In this document: positions 53,630 to 62,014 of the stretch, one piece after another
Layout of the letters: each line of letters begins with the position of its first letter
Numbering within the stretch: the stretch's first letter is position 1
NCBI RefSeq assembly: GCF_000445125.1
Contig: NZ_ATHL01000076.1
Span: 124,001 to 188,000, forward strand
DNA: 64,000 bases
Direction of reading: 5' to 3'
Source of the DNA: Novosphingobium lindaniclasticum LE124
GTDB lineage: Bacteria; Pseudomonadota; Alphaproteobacteria; Sphingomonadales; Sphingomonadaceae
Translations under genes and position numbers: made by a program
Notes under the pieces: generated by a model
What the model was told of the DNA's origin: nothing
Databases searched by the model: none
Seen by the model: only the letters and a program-made list of their open reading frames with translations

Positions 53630-54643
53630 CTAGCCCCGCGCCGACAGCTTCTTCAGGCTCATGCCGATCCGCGCGAGCGGCCTGCACAAGGGTGAAGAGA
53701 GACCCAGCAGGACGGCGAATTGCAGAGGATTGTGCCAGGGCTTGAAGTGCTTCCAACTGGCATGCCGCACGCGCTGGCTCTTGGCGGTGCGCAGCGCATA
53801 CTGGAAGGTCTCGCGGTTCGCCAGCCTGACTAGCAGCTTGCGGGTGGATCGCGGCGCCTGTTCCTGCATCGCCAGAATTGTCTCCACCATGCAGTGGCAG
53901 ACGTTGTCGTGGGCGAGCGCGGTCACCATGTTCTGCGAGTCCTTGAAGTAGACGGCAGTCTGGACGGGGTTCAACTGCACTTTTCCTTGCCCTGCCATCC
54001 GTAGCCACAGATCCTTGTCACCGCCCCGCCGGCAGCGCTCCTCCGGAAAAAGCCCGGCTTCGAGCAAGGCGCTCCGTCTGGCGACGATCGCGGATGTCCA
54101 GACGGGACACTCGCCGCAATCCAGCCAGGCACGAACGAAGTCGGGAAAAGCCAGCGATCGCTGCGCTCCGCCTGACCGGCGGTACACGTCCACGATCCTG
54201 TGGCCGCCGGGATGGACTTCGTCGTACCCCGTGCCGAACAGGACCGTATCCCGGGGCGCGGCGCGGATCATCGCGCCCATCGTTTCCAGATGGTTTTCGG
54301 CCCATTCGTCGTCCGCATCGAGGAAGGCGATATGGTCCGATCTTGCCGAGCGGATGCCGAGGTTGCGGGCCGCATAGCCGCCCGGCCCCGGCTTGCTGCG
54401 GTTGAGAACCTGCACGCCGGGATAGCGGCCCGCGATCTGCGGCCCTTCGTCCGCAGAAACATCGTCCACCACGATGATCTCGGCCGCAGATGCCGTTTGC
54501 CGCATGACGGAATCGAGCGCGCGAGCTATGTGCGGCCCTTTGTTATGCAAGGGAATGACGACACAGATAGACGCCACGCGATCATCCCGTCCTTGGTGTG
54601 GAGCCTCTGTTAGGCGTGGGGCCGAAAGGCGATCAATCACCAT
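53630..54643 (-). CDS. Family 2 glycosyltransferase
   Basis: A 337-residue GT-A enzyme: SICVVIPLHNKGPHIARALD, IIVVDDVSADEGPQIAGRYP, NLGIRSARSDHIAFLDADDE (the DxD is DAD) and CPVWTSAIVARRSALLEAGL. Length, layout and the long helical C terminus are similar to those of the other GT2 of this cluster. It may add a second sugar. No transmembrane segment is visible. Confidence 0.88.
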   Translation of the reverse strand: MVIDRLSAPRLTEAPHQGRDDRVASICVVIPLHNKGPHIARALDSVMRQTASAAEIIVVDDVSADEGPQIAGRYPGVQVLNRSKPGPGGYAARNLGIRSARSDHIAFLDADDEWAENHLETMGAMIRAAPRDTVLFGTGYDEVHPGGHRIVDVYRRSGGAQRSLAFPDFVRAWLDCGECPVWTSAIVARRSALLEAGLFPEERCRRGGDKDLWLRMAGQGKVQLNPVQTAVYFKDSQNMVTALAHDNVCHCMVETILAMQEQAPRSTRKLLVRLANRETFQYALRTAKSQRVRHASWKHFKPWHNPLQFAVLLGLSSPLCRPLARIGMSLKKLSARG

Positions 54644-54673
54644 AAATAGCTACTCGCGCGGCCCTTCCGAGAG

Positions 54674-55588
54674 CTACCGATCAACTGTCGCCGCTTTCCC
54701 ACCCGCCGACGCCGGCATGCGCAGCGGATTGCCGAAATCGCGCACCAGCGCGGCGATCTGGAGATCGTTCTCGCGCTGGTTGTGATCGTAGAGCCGCTCC
54801 TTCTGCGAAGACCACCACGCCGTCTGGTCGAAGCGGCCCCCGACCTTGCGATAGAGCGTACCTGCCCGCCTTGCGCACCAGTAGAACCACAGGTCGTCCG
54901 CAGAAGGCGCGTAAGTCTCGAAGAGATCCCGTCTGACCGCGTCGGGATGGAGAGAACCAGGAGGATAGAGGATGCCGCCGATTCCGGTCGGCATCAGGTT
55001 CGCACAGGGAACACGAGCGGCCGGATCCTGAACGTCCCATTCCCAATCGTGATAGGGTATCAGGTGCTGCGGCCCTTGTTCGCCCAGGCGGTGTGCACGG
55101 TGACATGTGATGACCGGGGTTTCCGAGGCGTTATCCGACTGCCCTGCCACCAGATCGGTAAGCCAGTCGGGCCGATAGAACACGTCGTCGTCGGCAGTGG
55201 CGAGGTAAGCCTCGGGAAAGGCCGGGATCGCGAAGATCAGCTTCTTGTAGCTGCGCGCATCCTCCACGATGCGAAGCTCTATGCCCCTATCCAGAACCTC
55301 GCGCGTCTTCTTCGGCAGCGCCGCAACGTCGTCTCGGGCAATCCACAAGACGATGCGGTCCGGCGCGGTGTCCTGGCGAAGGAGGCTCCGCAGCGTCAGG
55401 TGAAGCGTGGCATAGCGCGCAGGATAGGAGGTGAGCGAAATCACCAGTTCGCCCCGCAGCTTGTGACGCTCCGGAACACCGAGCGGGAGCCTTGCCACTC
55501 TTTCCCGAAACTGCGCCTCGCTCCACAGGCGGGTCGCGACCGGACGCGGCAGGACTTTGTTGACGATCCGCTTGGCAAGCCCGCTCAC
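54674..55588 (-). CDS. Glycosyltransferase-like protein of the surface-glycan cluster
   Basis: A 304-residue protein. The N-terminal half reads GELVISLTSYPARYATLHLT, RSLLRQDTAPDRIVLWIARD, followed by a probable DxD motif in YLATADDDVFYRPDWLTDLV. The rest contains HLIPYHDWEWDVQDPAARVP, GGILYPPGSLHPDAV and WFYWCARRAGTLYRK, a pattern of capsule/exopolysaccharide glycosyltransferases with an acid-rich active site. It is the first gene of the cluster. Confidence 0.75.
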   Translation of the reverse strand: MSGLAKRIVNKVLPRPVATRLWSEAQFRERVARLPLGVPERHKLRGELVISLTSYPARYATLHLTLRSLLRQDTAPDRIVLWIARDDVAALPKKTREVLDRGIELRIVEDARSYKKLIFAIPAFPEAYLATADDDVFYRPDWLTDLVAGQSDNASETPVITCHRAHRLGEQGPQHLIPYHDWEWDVQDPAARVPCANLMPTGIGGILYPPGSLHPDAVRRDLFETYAPSADDLWFYWCARRAGTLYRKVGGRFDQTAWWSSQKERLYDHNQRENDLQIAALVRDFGNPLRMPASAGGKAATVDR

Positions 55589-55816
55589 GTGTCGATTTCC
55601 CGGATGATTGGCAATCTGGCGGGGAGCTTAGGGGATGGCGATGGAGCCCGCCATTATACTCTAGAGATCGTCGCGGTCCTGCCTTTCGCGGTTCGGCTTC
55701 CCCCGCCCCCGGTGGCCAGCAACAAAGGATTAGTCGACATTCTTAAAGGGTTAGCGCGCGGCTGAGGATCGACTATCGGTGTCCTGCGGCGCGGCAGGCT
55801 GGGTTGGTTCACACCT

Positions 55817-56110
55817 TCAGCCATTCCCGTTGCGTCGCCGCGTTTCCCAACCCTTGCGCGCCGCAGCCGAACGCTGTTCTTTCGAGCCGGACTTGTGCGC
55901 CTTGCCGCCGCGCGATGACGCGACATGGGTATCCGGTTTGCCGCGACCGGAACCAGACTTGTTGCCGCCGCCGGACTCCTTGTTCACCGTGGCCCAGGCG
56001 CGCCGCTCCGCTTCCTCGTGGCTGACACCGCGTGCCTCGTAGCCTTGCTCGATATGTTCGGCCTTGCGCTTCTGCTTGTCGGTGTAGCTGCTTTTGTCGC
56101 CTCTTGGCAT
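55817..56110 (-). CDS. Small basic 'plasmid stabilization'-type protein
   Basis: A 97-residue protein from ATG 56108-56110: MPRGDKSSYTDKQKRKAEHI, EQGYEARGVSHEEAERRAWA, TVNKESGGGNKSGSGRGKP and an RSAAARKGWETRRR tail. The first half is the conserved motif of small proteins often annotated as plasmid-stabilization protein; they are chromosomal in many alphaproteobacteria and are not toxin-antitoxin parts. The Arg/Lys/Gly-rich tail suggests nucleic-acid contact or disorder. Confidence 0.75.
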   Translation of the reverse strand: MPRGDKSSYTDKQKRKAEHIEQGYEARGVSHEEAERRAWATVNKESGGGNKSGSGRGKPDTHVASSRGGKAHKSGSKEQRSAAARKGWETRRRNGNG

Positions 56111-56211
56111 GTGCTTCTCCCGATAGGCGCGTACCTGACGCGCCATGTAGCTGGAGAACGATCCGACCGGTTGAGGGATCCTGCGCGTCGGAGTGACTGC
56201 GCCCAGACGAA

Positions 56212-56243
56212 ACGGACGCGCTTCCGCGTGGAAGCGCGTCCGT
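56212..56243 (-). terminator. Terminator of the PEBP gene
   Basis: ACGGACGCGCTTCC at 56212-56225 pairs perfectly with GGAAGCGCGTCCGT at 56230-56243 around a GCGT loop, 19 bases after the stop of the YbhB-type gene on the minus strand, followed there by TTTCG. Confidence 0.7.
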
Positions 56244-56262
56244 CTATGACCGGCTGCCGGGA

Positions 56263-56910
56263 TCAGGCAGTCTGGATGCGGGCGCCGCCGACTGGGAACG
56301 GCACCTCGGCAGCGTTTTCGGACCCTGCAGGCTCATCCCGCGAGTAGTTGCCGACCAGCATGCCGGCGGCGAGAACACGGCCGCTGATGGCGCTGACCAC
56401 TTCGGAGCGGCCGGGATTGTCGTCCACATCGATCGCTTCCGACAGCGCGAAAAGCTGGAACACGTAGTCGTGCGCACCATGACCGGGCGGCGGATCGGGC
56501 GGAAGCCAGCCTTCCAGGAAATAGCTGTTGCGGCCGACGTCGCGCCCGTCTGGCCCGCCGATCCCATCGGCCTGAATCTCGCCTTCGGCAAGCCGCCGCT
56601 CCGTGGGAGGCAGGTTCCAGACCAGCGCATGGACCAGCGGGTTGGGTGCAGGGGCGTCCGGGTCTTCCACCAGCAATACCAGACTGACGGTGCCTTCTGG
56701 CACATCGCCCCAGACCAGCGGCGGTGACACTCCCTCGCCATCGGCGGTGAAGCGCAGCGGCAAACGGCTGCCGTTGGCGAAAGCAGGGCTGGAAAGTTCG
56801 ATGAAACCGGCCCCTCTCGCGACATCCTCCTGAACGATGGCGAGCTTGGCATGGCCCGCCCGCACGTTCGTCATCAGTCCGCCCAGCCAGCGAGGAACAT
56901 GTTCAAGCAT
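56263..56910 (-). CDS. YbhB/YbcL family (PEBP-like, Raf kinase inhibitor-like) protein
   Basis: A 215-residue phosphatidylethanolamine-binding-protein fold. Family motifs are FADGEGVSPPLVWGDVPEGT-like positions 56-75, LVLLVEDPDAPAPNPLVHAL, VWNLPPTERRLAEGEIQADG and LPPDPPPGHGAHDYVFQLFA. The ligand-binding His and Asp (DPD, H in LVHALVW) look intact. Bacterial members often belong to stress regulons, without a firm function. N-terminal 25 residues are an extension. Confidence 0.9.
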   Translation of the reverse strand: MLEHVPRWLGGLMTNVRAGHAKLAIVQEDVARGAGFIELSSPAFANGSRLPLRFTADGEGVSPPLVWGDVPEGTVSLVLLVEDPDAPAPNPLVHALVWNLPPTERRLAEGEIQADGIGGPDGRDVGRNSYFLEGWLPPDPPPGHGAHDYVFQLFALSEAIDVDDNPGRSEVVSAISGRVLAAGMLVGNYSRDEPAGSENAAEVPFPVGGARIQTA

Positions 56911-56927
56911 ATCGTCTCCAGATCGGT

Positions 56928-56950
56928 GGAAGGGCCGTGGCGGCCCTTCC
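56928..56950 (-). terminator. Hairpin downstream of the acidic protein gene
   Basis: GGAAGGGCCG at 56928-56937 pairs perfectly with CGGCCCTTCC at 56941-56950 around a 3-base loop, 3 bases after the stop of the acidic protein gene. No U tract. Confidence 0.55.
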
Positions 56951-56952
56951 CA

Positions 56953-57228
56953 TCACTCGTCTTCGTAACCGTCCTCGCCGCTGTCCGCGTCGTCGTCATC
57001 ATAGTCTTCCGCGAGCGCGTCGTCATCATCGGCGTCGACGAAATCGAGCGGATCGAGGCCCAGTTCCGCCGCGGCTTCCAGGCGAGTGGCTACCACGGTG
57101 ATTTCCTCCCCGCTGTCCAACTCGATCGTGGTGGTTTCGTCCTCGGCGCCTTCCGAGATGTTGACGACGTCGGCCGGATCGACCTCGACTTCGTCGCCTT
57201 CAGGTGTCTCAAACTTCGCTATCGGCAT
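56953..57228 (-). CDS. Small acidic hypothetical protein
   Basis: A 91-residue protein: PIAKFETPEGDEVEVDPADV, VNISEGAEDETTTIELDSGE, EITVVATRLEAAAELGLDPL and a very acidic C terminus (DADDDDALAEDYDDDDADSG). The strand pattern IAKF...DEVEVDP..TTIEL..GEEITV resembles the short FlbD/DUF-type fold, but no flagellar context is present. The acidic tail may bind metal ions or basic partners. No function assigned. Confidence 0.7.
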   Translation of the reverse strand: MPIAKFETPEGDEVEVDPADVVNISEGAEDETTTIELDSGEEITVVATRLEAAAELGLDPLDFVDADDDDALAEDYDDDDADSGEDGYEDE

Positions 57229-57288
57229 GATGCACTCCTTGTCGAGAGAACCACCGAACTCGTTACGCGGCCCCAGGTTCCAGACGGC

Positions 57289-57492
57289 TCACGAAGCGAG
57301 TTCCGGCCAGTCCACCGCAAGCTGCCCGCGCCGTGCATCGCGGCGCGCCAGCATCCAGACGAGAAAAGACCGCGCCCGCTCGTCCACCGGCCCGGTGACG
57401 AGCGCCTGCGAACCGCAAAGAACCGCCGAATGGGCAGGGAATGAATCGCGAGATGCCAATTCCGTTCGAACCTGGGGTCCTCTTGCTGTCAT
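57289..57492 (-). CDS. Small hypothetical protein
   Basis: A 67-residue protein from ATG 57490-57492, with GGAGAG upstream: MTARGPQVRTELASRDSFPA, HSAVLCGSQALVTGPVDERA, RSFLVWMLARRDARRGQLAV. It looks like a small mixed-fold protein. A candidate EcfG-type promoter is upstream. Family not recognised. Confidence 0.6.
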   Translation of the reverse strand: MTARGPQVRTELASRDSFPAHSAVLCGSQALVTGPVDERARSFLVWMLARRDARRGQLAVDWPELAS

Positions 57493-57522
57493 CACTGCTC
57501 TCCAAATGCGAATCCCTTCAGC

Positions 57523-57548
57523 AACGCGCGGCATTCTGAAGAGGTTTC
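57523..57548 (-). promoter_or_regulatory. Possible EcfG (general stress) promoter
   Basis: On the minus strand GAAACC (plus 57543-57548), a 16-base spacer, then CGTT (plus 57523-57526). The alphaproteobacterial general-stress sigma EcfG recognises GGAAC-N16/17-CGTT, so this differs at one position. It lies 30-56 bases upstream of the small gene at 57492. Confidence 0.4.
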
Positions 57549-57589
57549 ACGCCGCTTCATGAAAGCCTCCCCAAGCCTTCGTTTACGGC

Positions 57590-60500
57590 CTAGTAGACAT
57601 CGCGAAGATAGCGCCGGTCCTGTCGCATCTGGGCGACGTAATCCTCCGCTGCATCGGATTTCATGCCGCCATGGATCGCCACGATGCGACGTAAAGCGAG
57701 ATCAACATCCTTCGCCATTCGGCCGGCATCGCCGCAGACGTAGAAATTCGCGCCCCCTTCGATCCAGCGCCACAGTTCCGCGCCCTCCGCGATCATGCGG
57801 TCCTGCACGTAGATCTTGTCGGCCTGGTCGCGCGAGAATGCGAGGCTGAGCCGATCGAGATGCCCGGAGCGACGCCACGCATCGATCTCCTCGCGATAGT
57901 AGAAGTCGGTCGCTTCGTGCTGCTCACCGAAAAACAGCCAGTTGCTGCCGACAGCGCCCGTGGCCGCGCGGTCGTGCAGGAACCCGCGGAACGGTGCGAT
58001 CCCGGTGCCCGGCCCCACCATGATCGCAGCTCGGGACGGGTCCGTCGGTGGACGAAAGTGCGCGGCAGGCTGCAGGAACAGGCCTGCGCCCAGTTCTTCC
58101 GCGCGGTCCGCCATGAAGGTGGAGCACACCCCGCCGCGCCGCCGCCCCTGATTGGCATAGCGCAGAACCGACACGGTCAGTTGCACTTCGTCGATCTGGG
58201 CATGGGGGCTGGACGCGATCGAGTAGAACCGGGGCTGGATCGGCCGCATGACCTGCATGAGATCGCCGGGCGTCAGGCGTGCTCCGGTAGCGTGCAGGAC
58301 GTCGGCGATCTGGTGCTCGCGCAAAAAGCGGTCGTAGTCCGGTTTGCGCTCGGGATCGAGCAGCGGCACGAAAGCGGCCTCCGGCAGCCGATCGGCTATC
58401 AGTTCGAGGATATTGCGCGTCGGTTTGGCGATGTCCCAGTGACGCAGGAGCGCCTCGTGCAGCGGTACTTCGCCATGCTCCTTGACCGTGACCGGGGTTT
58501 CGGCGGGAAGGTCCAGCAAGTCCAGAATTTCAGCGGCGAGCGCGGGACAATTGACCGGCCAGACGCCGAGCGCATCGCCGGCGCGGTAGGAGAAGTCCCG
58601 GCCCGCGAGATCGAACCCGAATTGCCGGACCTCTTTTCCCGCACCCAGACCGCTCAGCAGCATATTGCGGATCATGGGCGCGTGGAGCGGCGACTTGCGA
58701 CTATAAGTCGAGCCGCCCTTCGCAGCCTGGGGCGGCGGCGGTGAGAAAGGCACTGCCTCGCCCCTTGAAACGGCGGCCTTGGCAAGTGCAGGCTCACGGT
58801 CGTCGCGCGCGAGCACAGCGCGGATCACGGCGTCCAGCCATTGTCCGGCCGTTTCCTCGTAATCAGGTTCGCATTCGGCGCGAGGCGCGAGGCGGCGAGC
58901 ACCGAGTTCCTCCAGTCGGGCATCCAGTTTTCGGCCGAACCCGCAGAACTGATCGTAGCTTGAATCTCCGAAAGCCAGCACCGAATAACGCAGATCTGTC
59001 AGGCTGGCGGCTGTTTGCGCAACCAGCGAGGACCAGAACGAGCCGCCATTGTCAGGCGCATCGCCGTCGCCGAACGTGCTGGCGATGATGAGTGCCTGAC
59101 CCGCCAAGGCAAGATCGCCGGGCTTGACGCTGTCCAGCGCCGCAAGGCTGACGCGGCACGACCGCGCCTCCAGGCGTCTTGCACATTCTTCCGCGAAACC
59201 TTCCGCGTTGCCCGTCTGGGAGGCCCAGAGCACCAGCACCTGCGACGCCGCTTCCTCGGCCTGGCGGGCTTGGGCCGGGGCAATGTCCAACCCCGCGAGG
59301 CCAGCCTCGTCGACCGTGACGGGCCTTCGCGCGAAAAGGCCGGCGAGTAGCCCATTGACGAAATGCCGCTTGCCTGTCTCCAAGGGAGCGCCGTCCGGCA
59401 GCAGGGGAACGGTGCGGACCGGCTCGCTTGTTCGCAGGCCCGTCATGAAGCCGTTGAGGTAGATTTCTTCCGCCAGCGACAACACCGGAGTGTCGCCCGG
59501 CGACAACCCCATGACTTGCGCAAAGGCGTCGATGGCGGCCGCCTGCGAAGGCATCAGCCCCCCGGCGGCAGGTATGCTGGCCGAAAAGGGCGCCGTCTTA
59601 TCCTCCTGAAGGGGAGGCTCGGCATCTCGCTCCACCGGCCCCGACACGCGTGTGAGAGCCACTGCGGAGAACTTGAACTCGGGTTGCAGCGAGATCGGGT
59701 CCACGGCATCGCTGGTGACGGCGTTCACGCAAAGATCATCGCCGAACACGTCGTTCCAATGGAACGGCGCGAAGCAGTTACCAGGCCTTACCCGCTCCGT
59801 AATCACCGCTGGAAGCACGGCGCGTCCCCGGCGCGAGCGCAGTTCCACCCTATCGCCTTCACCAATGCCCAGCGCAACGGCGTCCTCCGGGTGCAACTCA
59901 AGGAAGGGCTCCGGATTGAGCTTGCACAGCATCGGCACTTTCCCGGTCTTGGTCAACGTATGCCACTGGTGCTGAAGGCGGCCGGTGTTGAGGACAAGCG
60001 GATAGTCCGCATCGGGCATCTCTGCCGGATCCATGTGCGGCCGGGGCAGGAAACGCGCCCTGCCGCTTTCCGTCGGGAACGCGAGAGACGGACGGCTGCC
60101 ATCCGCTTCGATCCTCGGCGACTGGCTCGCTCCTTCGTTGAGATACCGGATGGGATTGCGATCGGCCGCGTGGTCGGGCGGATAAGGCCATTGCAGCGGC
60201 GTTTCGCGAAGACGCTGGTGACTGGCGCCTCGGATGTCGTAGCCGGTACGCGGATTCCAGAAAGTTTTGATTTCTTCGAAGACTTCGGCGGCGGAGTCAT
60301 AGGAAAACGCCGGAGCGTAGCCCATTTCGCAGGCGACGCGGGCGATGATCTCCCAATCTGCCATGGCCTCGCCGGGCGGGTCGACAGCCTTCTGCATGAG
60401 CGTCAGGTTGCGCTCGGAATTGACCATGACGCCTTCGGCCTCTGCCCAGAGCGCTCCGGGGAGAATGAGGTCGGCATGGCGGTTCGTCTCGGTGTCCACG

Positions 60501-61792
60501 AAAACGTCCTGCACGATGACGAGTTCGGCCGCCTCCAGTCCGGCCACCACCGTCTTGCGGTTGGCCACGCTCGCCACGGGATTGGTGCAGATGATCCAAC
60601 AGGCCTTGATCCGCCCTGCCGCCATCTCCTCGAACATTGCGACGGTTCCCGCTCCGGTTTCTGTGCGCAGGGTGCCGCGCGGCACGCGCCAGGCATCCTC
60701 GACGAAATGGCGGTCGTTCTCGCTGAGAGTGGCACGCTGGCCTGGCAGCCCCGGCCCCATATAGCCCATTTCGCGGCCGCCCATGGCATTGGGCTGACCG
60801 GTCAGCGAAAACGGCCCTGCCCCCGGACGGCAGATCGCACCGGTCGCGAGGTGAAGGTTGCAGATCGCATTGGTGTTCCAGGTGCCATGGGTGCTCTGGT
60901 TGAGGCCCATCGTCCAGCAGGTCATCCAGGCGCCCGCCTCGCCGATCCATTTGGCGGCCAGGTGAAGGTCGGCTTCGGCAATGCCGGTGATTTCGGATAC
61001 GCGCGCCGGTGGGTAGTCGGCAAGGAACGCAGGTATCGTTTCCCAGCCTTCGGTGTGGGCGGCGATGAAGTCGTGATCGACGTGGCCCTGCTCGAACAGC
61101 AGATGGAGCAGCCCGTTCAGCAGTGCCAGATCGGTTCCGGGGCGTATCTGCACGAAGAGGTCTGCCTTCTCCGCCGTGGCGTTGCGGCGAGGATCGACCA
61201 CGATCAGCTTGGCCCCCGCCTTCACGCGGTCCATCATGCGCAGGAACAGGATCGGATGGCAGTCCGCCATGTTGGCGCCGATCACGAAGAAGACATCGGC
61301 CTTGTCGAAGTCCTGATAGGAACCGGGAGGACCGTCGGCGCCGATCGACAGCTTGTACCCGCTGGCCGCGCTGGCCATGCAAAGCCGCGAATTGCTCTCT
61401 ATGTTGTTGGTGCCGATGAACCCCTTGCAGAGCTTGTTGGCAAGATACTGCGCTTCAAGAGACATCTGGCCCGAGACGTAGAACGAGACCGCGTCCGGGC
61501 CGTCTCTGTCGATGATCGCTCGCAGGCCCTTCGCGGTGCGCGTGATCGCCTCGGTCATCGGAATGGCGCCCTGATCTCTGCTGCCGTCGATGCGGGCATA
61601 AGCCGTTTCGGCCCGTCCCGGCGCCGTGATGGGTATGTGGCAGCTGCTCCCCTTGGTGCAGAGGCGCCCGAAGTTGGTGGGATGCTCCTTGTCTCCCGTG
61701 ACCTTGACGATCCGGCCTTCCGCCACTTCCATGACGATGCCGCACCCGACGCCGCAGTAGGGACATGCGCTCTTGACCTTGCTGCTCGCCAC
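57590..61792 (-). CDS. Assimilatory nitrate reductase fused to sulfite-reductase-type flavoprotein
   Basis: About 1400 residues. I favour GTG 61790-61792 because GGGGAAG precedes it; an in-frame GTG at 61819 lies inside the leader terminator. Residues about 10-740 are a molybdopterin nitrate reductase: the [4Fe-4S] set CPYCGVGC with a later Cys in GRLCTKG, then TNNIESNSRLCMASA and GSDTFRA-type cofactor segments including MTCWTMGLNQSTHGTWN. Near residue 850-860 a flavodoxin domain starts (LVLWASQTGNAEG), followed by a CysJ-like FAD/NADPH reductase with RFYSIASSPH, GGVCSTFMADR and FYVCGDAGRMAKDV. It should reduce nitrate to nitrite with NADPH in one chain. Confidence 0.93.
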   Translation of the reverse strand: MASSKVKSACPYCGVGCGIVMEVAEGRIVKVTGDKEHPTNFGRLCTKGSSCHIPITAPGRAETAYARIDGSRDQGAIPMTEAITRTAKGLRAIIDRDGPDAVSFYVSGQMSLEAQYLANKLCKGFIGTNNIESNSRLCMASAASGYKLSIGADGPPGSYQDFDKADVFFVIGANMADCHPILFLRMMDRVKAGAKLIVVDPRRNATAEKADLFVQIRPGTDLALLNGLLHLLFEQGHVDHDFIAAHTEGWETIPAFLADYPPARVSEITGIAEADLHLAAKWIGEAGAWMTCWTMGLNQSTHGTWNTNAICNLHLATGAICRPGAGPFSLTGQPNAMGGREMGYMGPGLPGQRATLSENDRHFVEDAWRVPRGTLRTETGAGTVAMFEEMAAGRIKACWIICTNPVASVANRKTVVAGLEAAELVIVQDVFVDTETNRHADLILPGALWAEAEGVMVNSERNLTLMQKAVDPPGEAMADWEIIARVACEMGYAPAFSYDSAAEVFEEIKTFWNPRTGYDIRGASHQRLRETPLQWPYPPDHAADRNPIRYLNEGASQSPRIEADGSRPSLAFPTESGRARFLPRPHMDPAEMPDADYPLVLNTGRLQHQWHTLTKTGKVPMLCKLNPEPFLELHPEDAVALGIGEGDRVELRSRRGRAVLPAVITERVRPGNCFAPFHWNDVFGDDLCVNAVTSDAVDPISLQPEFKFSAVALTRVSGPVERDAEPPLQEDKTAPFSASIPAAGGLMPSQAAAIDAFAQVMGLSPGDTPVLSLAEEIYLNGFMTGLRTSEPVRTVPLLPDGAPLETGKRHFVNGLLAGLFARRPVTVDEAGLAGLDIAPAQARQAEEAASQVLVLWASQTGNAEGFAEECARRLEARSCRVSLAALDSVKPGDLALAGQALIIASTFGDGDAPDNGGSFWSSLVAQTAASLTDLRYSVLAFGDSSYDQFCGFGRKLDARLEELGARRLAPRAECEPDYEETAGQWLDAVIRAVLARDDREPALAKAAVSRGEAVPFSPPPPQAAKGGSTYSRKSPLHAPMIRNMLLSGLGAGKEVRQFGFDLAGRDFSYRAGDALGVWPVNCPALAAEILDLLDLPAETPVTVKEHGEVPLHEALLRHWDIAKPTRNILELIADRLPEAAFVPLLDPERKPDYDRFLREHQIADVLHATGARLTPGDLMQVMRPIQPRFYSIASSPHAQIDEVQLTVSVLRYANQGRRRGGVCSTFMADRAEELGAGLFLQPAAHFRPPTDPSRAAIMVGPGTGIAPFRGFLHDRAATGAVGSNWLFFGEQHEATDFYYREEIDAWRRSGHLDRLSLAFSRDQADKIYVQDRMIAEGAELWRWIEGGANFYVCGDAGRMAKDVDLALRRIVAIHGGMKSDAAEDYVAQMRQDRRYLRDVY

Positions 61793-61806
61793 GTCTTCCC
61801 CAAACG

Positions 61807-61911
61807 AAAAAAACGCCACCGGCCGGAACCCTGTTCTGGGTTCGACCGATGGCGTCGTTGCCTCTTCTGACAGCCCGATGGACTGCTGGATCCTACTCGC
61901 GCCTTTGCGAG
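61807..61911 (-). promoter_or_regulatory. ANTAR-type antitermination leader of the nitrate reductase gene
   Basis: Reading on the minus strand: hairpin P1 is CTCGC-AAAGGC-GCGAG (61896-61911); hairpin P2 is GGC-AACGAC-GCC (61851-61862). Both hexaloops have A at position 1 and G at position 4, the signature bound by ANTAR proteins such as NasR/NasT. The 3' arm of P2 is the start of a long terminator (arms 61838-61853 and 61815-61831, loop AGAACA, one bulge) ending in seven U (61807-61813). P2 and the terminator are mutually exclusive, as in known ANTAR attenuators. Confidence 0.75.
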
Positions 61912-62014
61912 CGGGACTCCGATGTTGCCGTCATCTTGCCGTATCCTCGGCCGGCTCGCAAGAGCCTGTTTCGCACTGCAGCATCACGGCGTGACGTGGA
62001 ACGGGGCGCAGCCG

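Noticed and set aside
55817..56110. Plasmid stabilization protein as evidence of a plasmid or integrated element
   Set aside because: No replication, partition or conjugation genes nearby; this small family is common on chromosomes.
59363..61870. An 835-codon open frame on the plus strand opposite the nitrate reductase
   Set aside because: It is antisense to a well-supported enzyme, its translation has no domain character, and long antisense frames are expected at this GC content.
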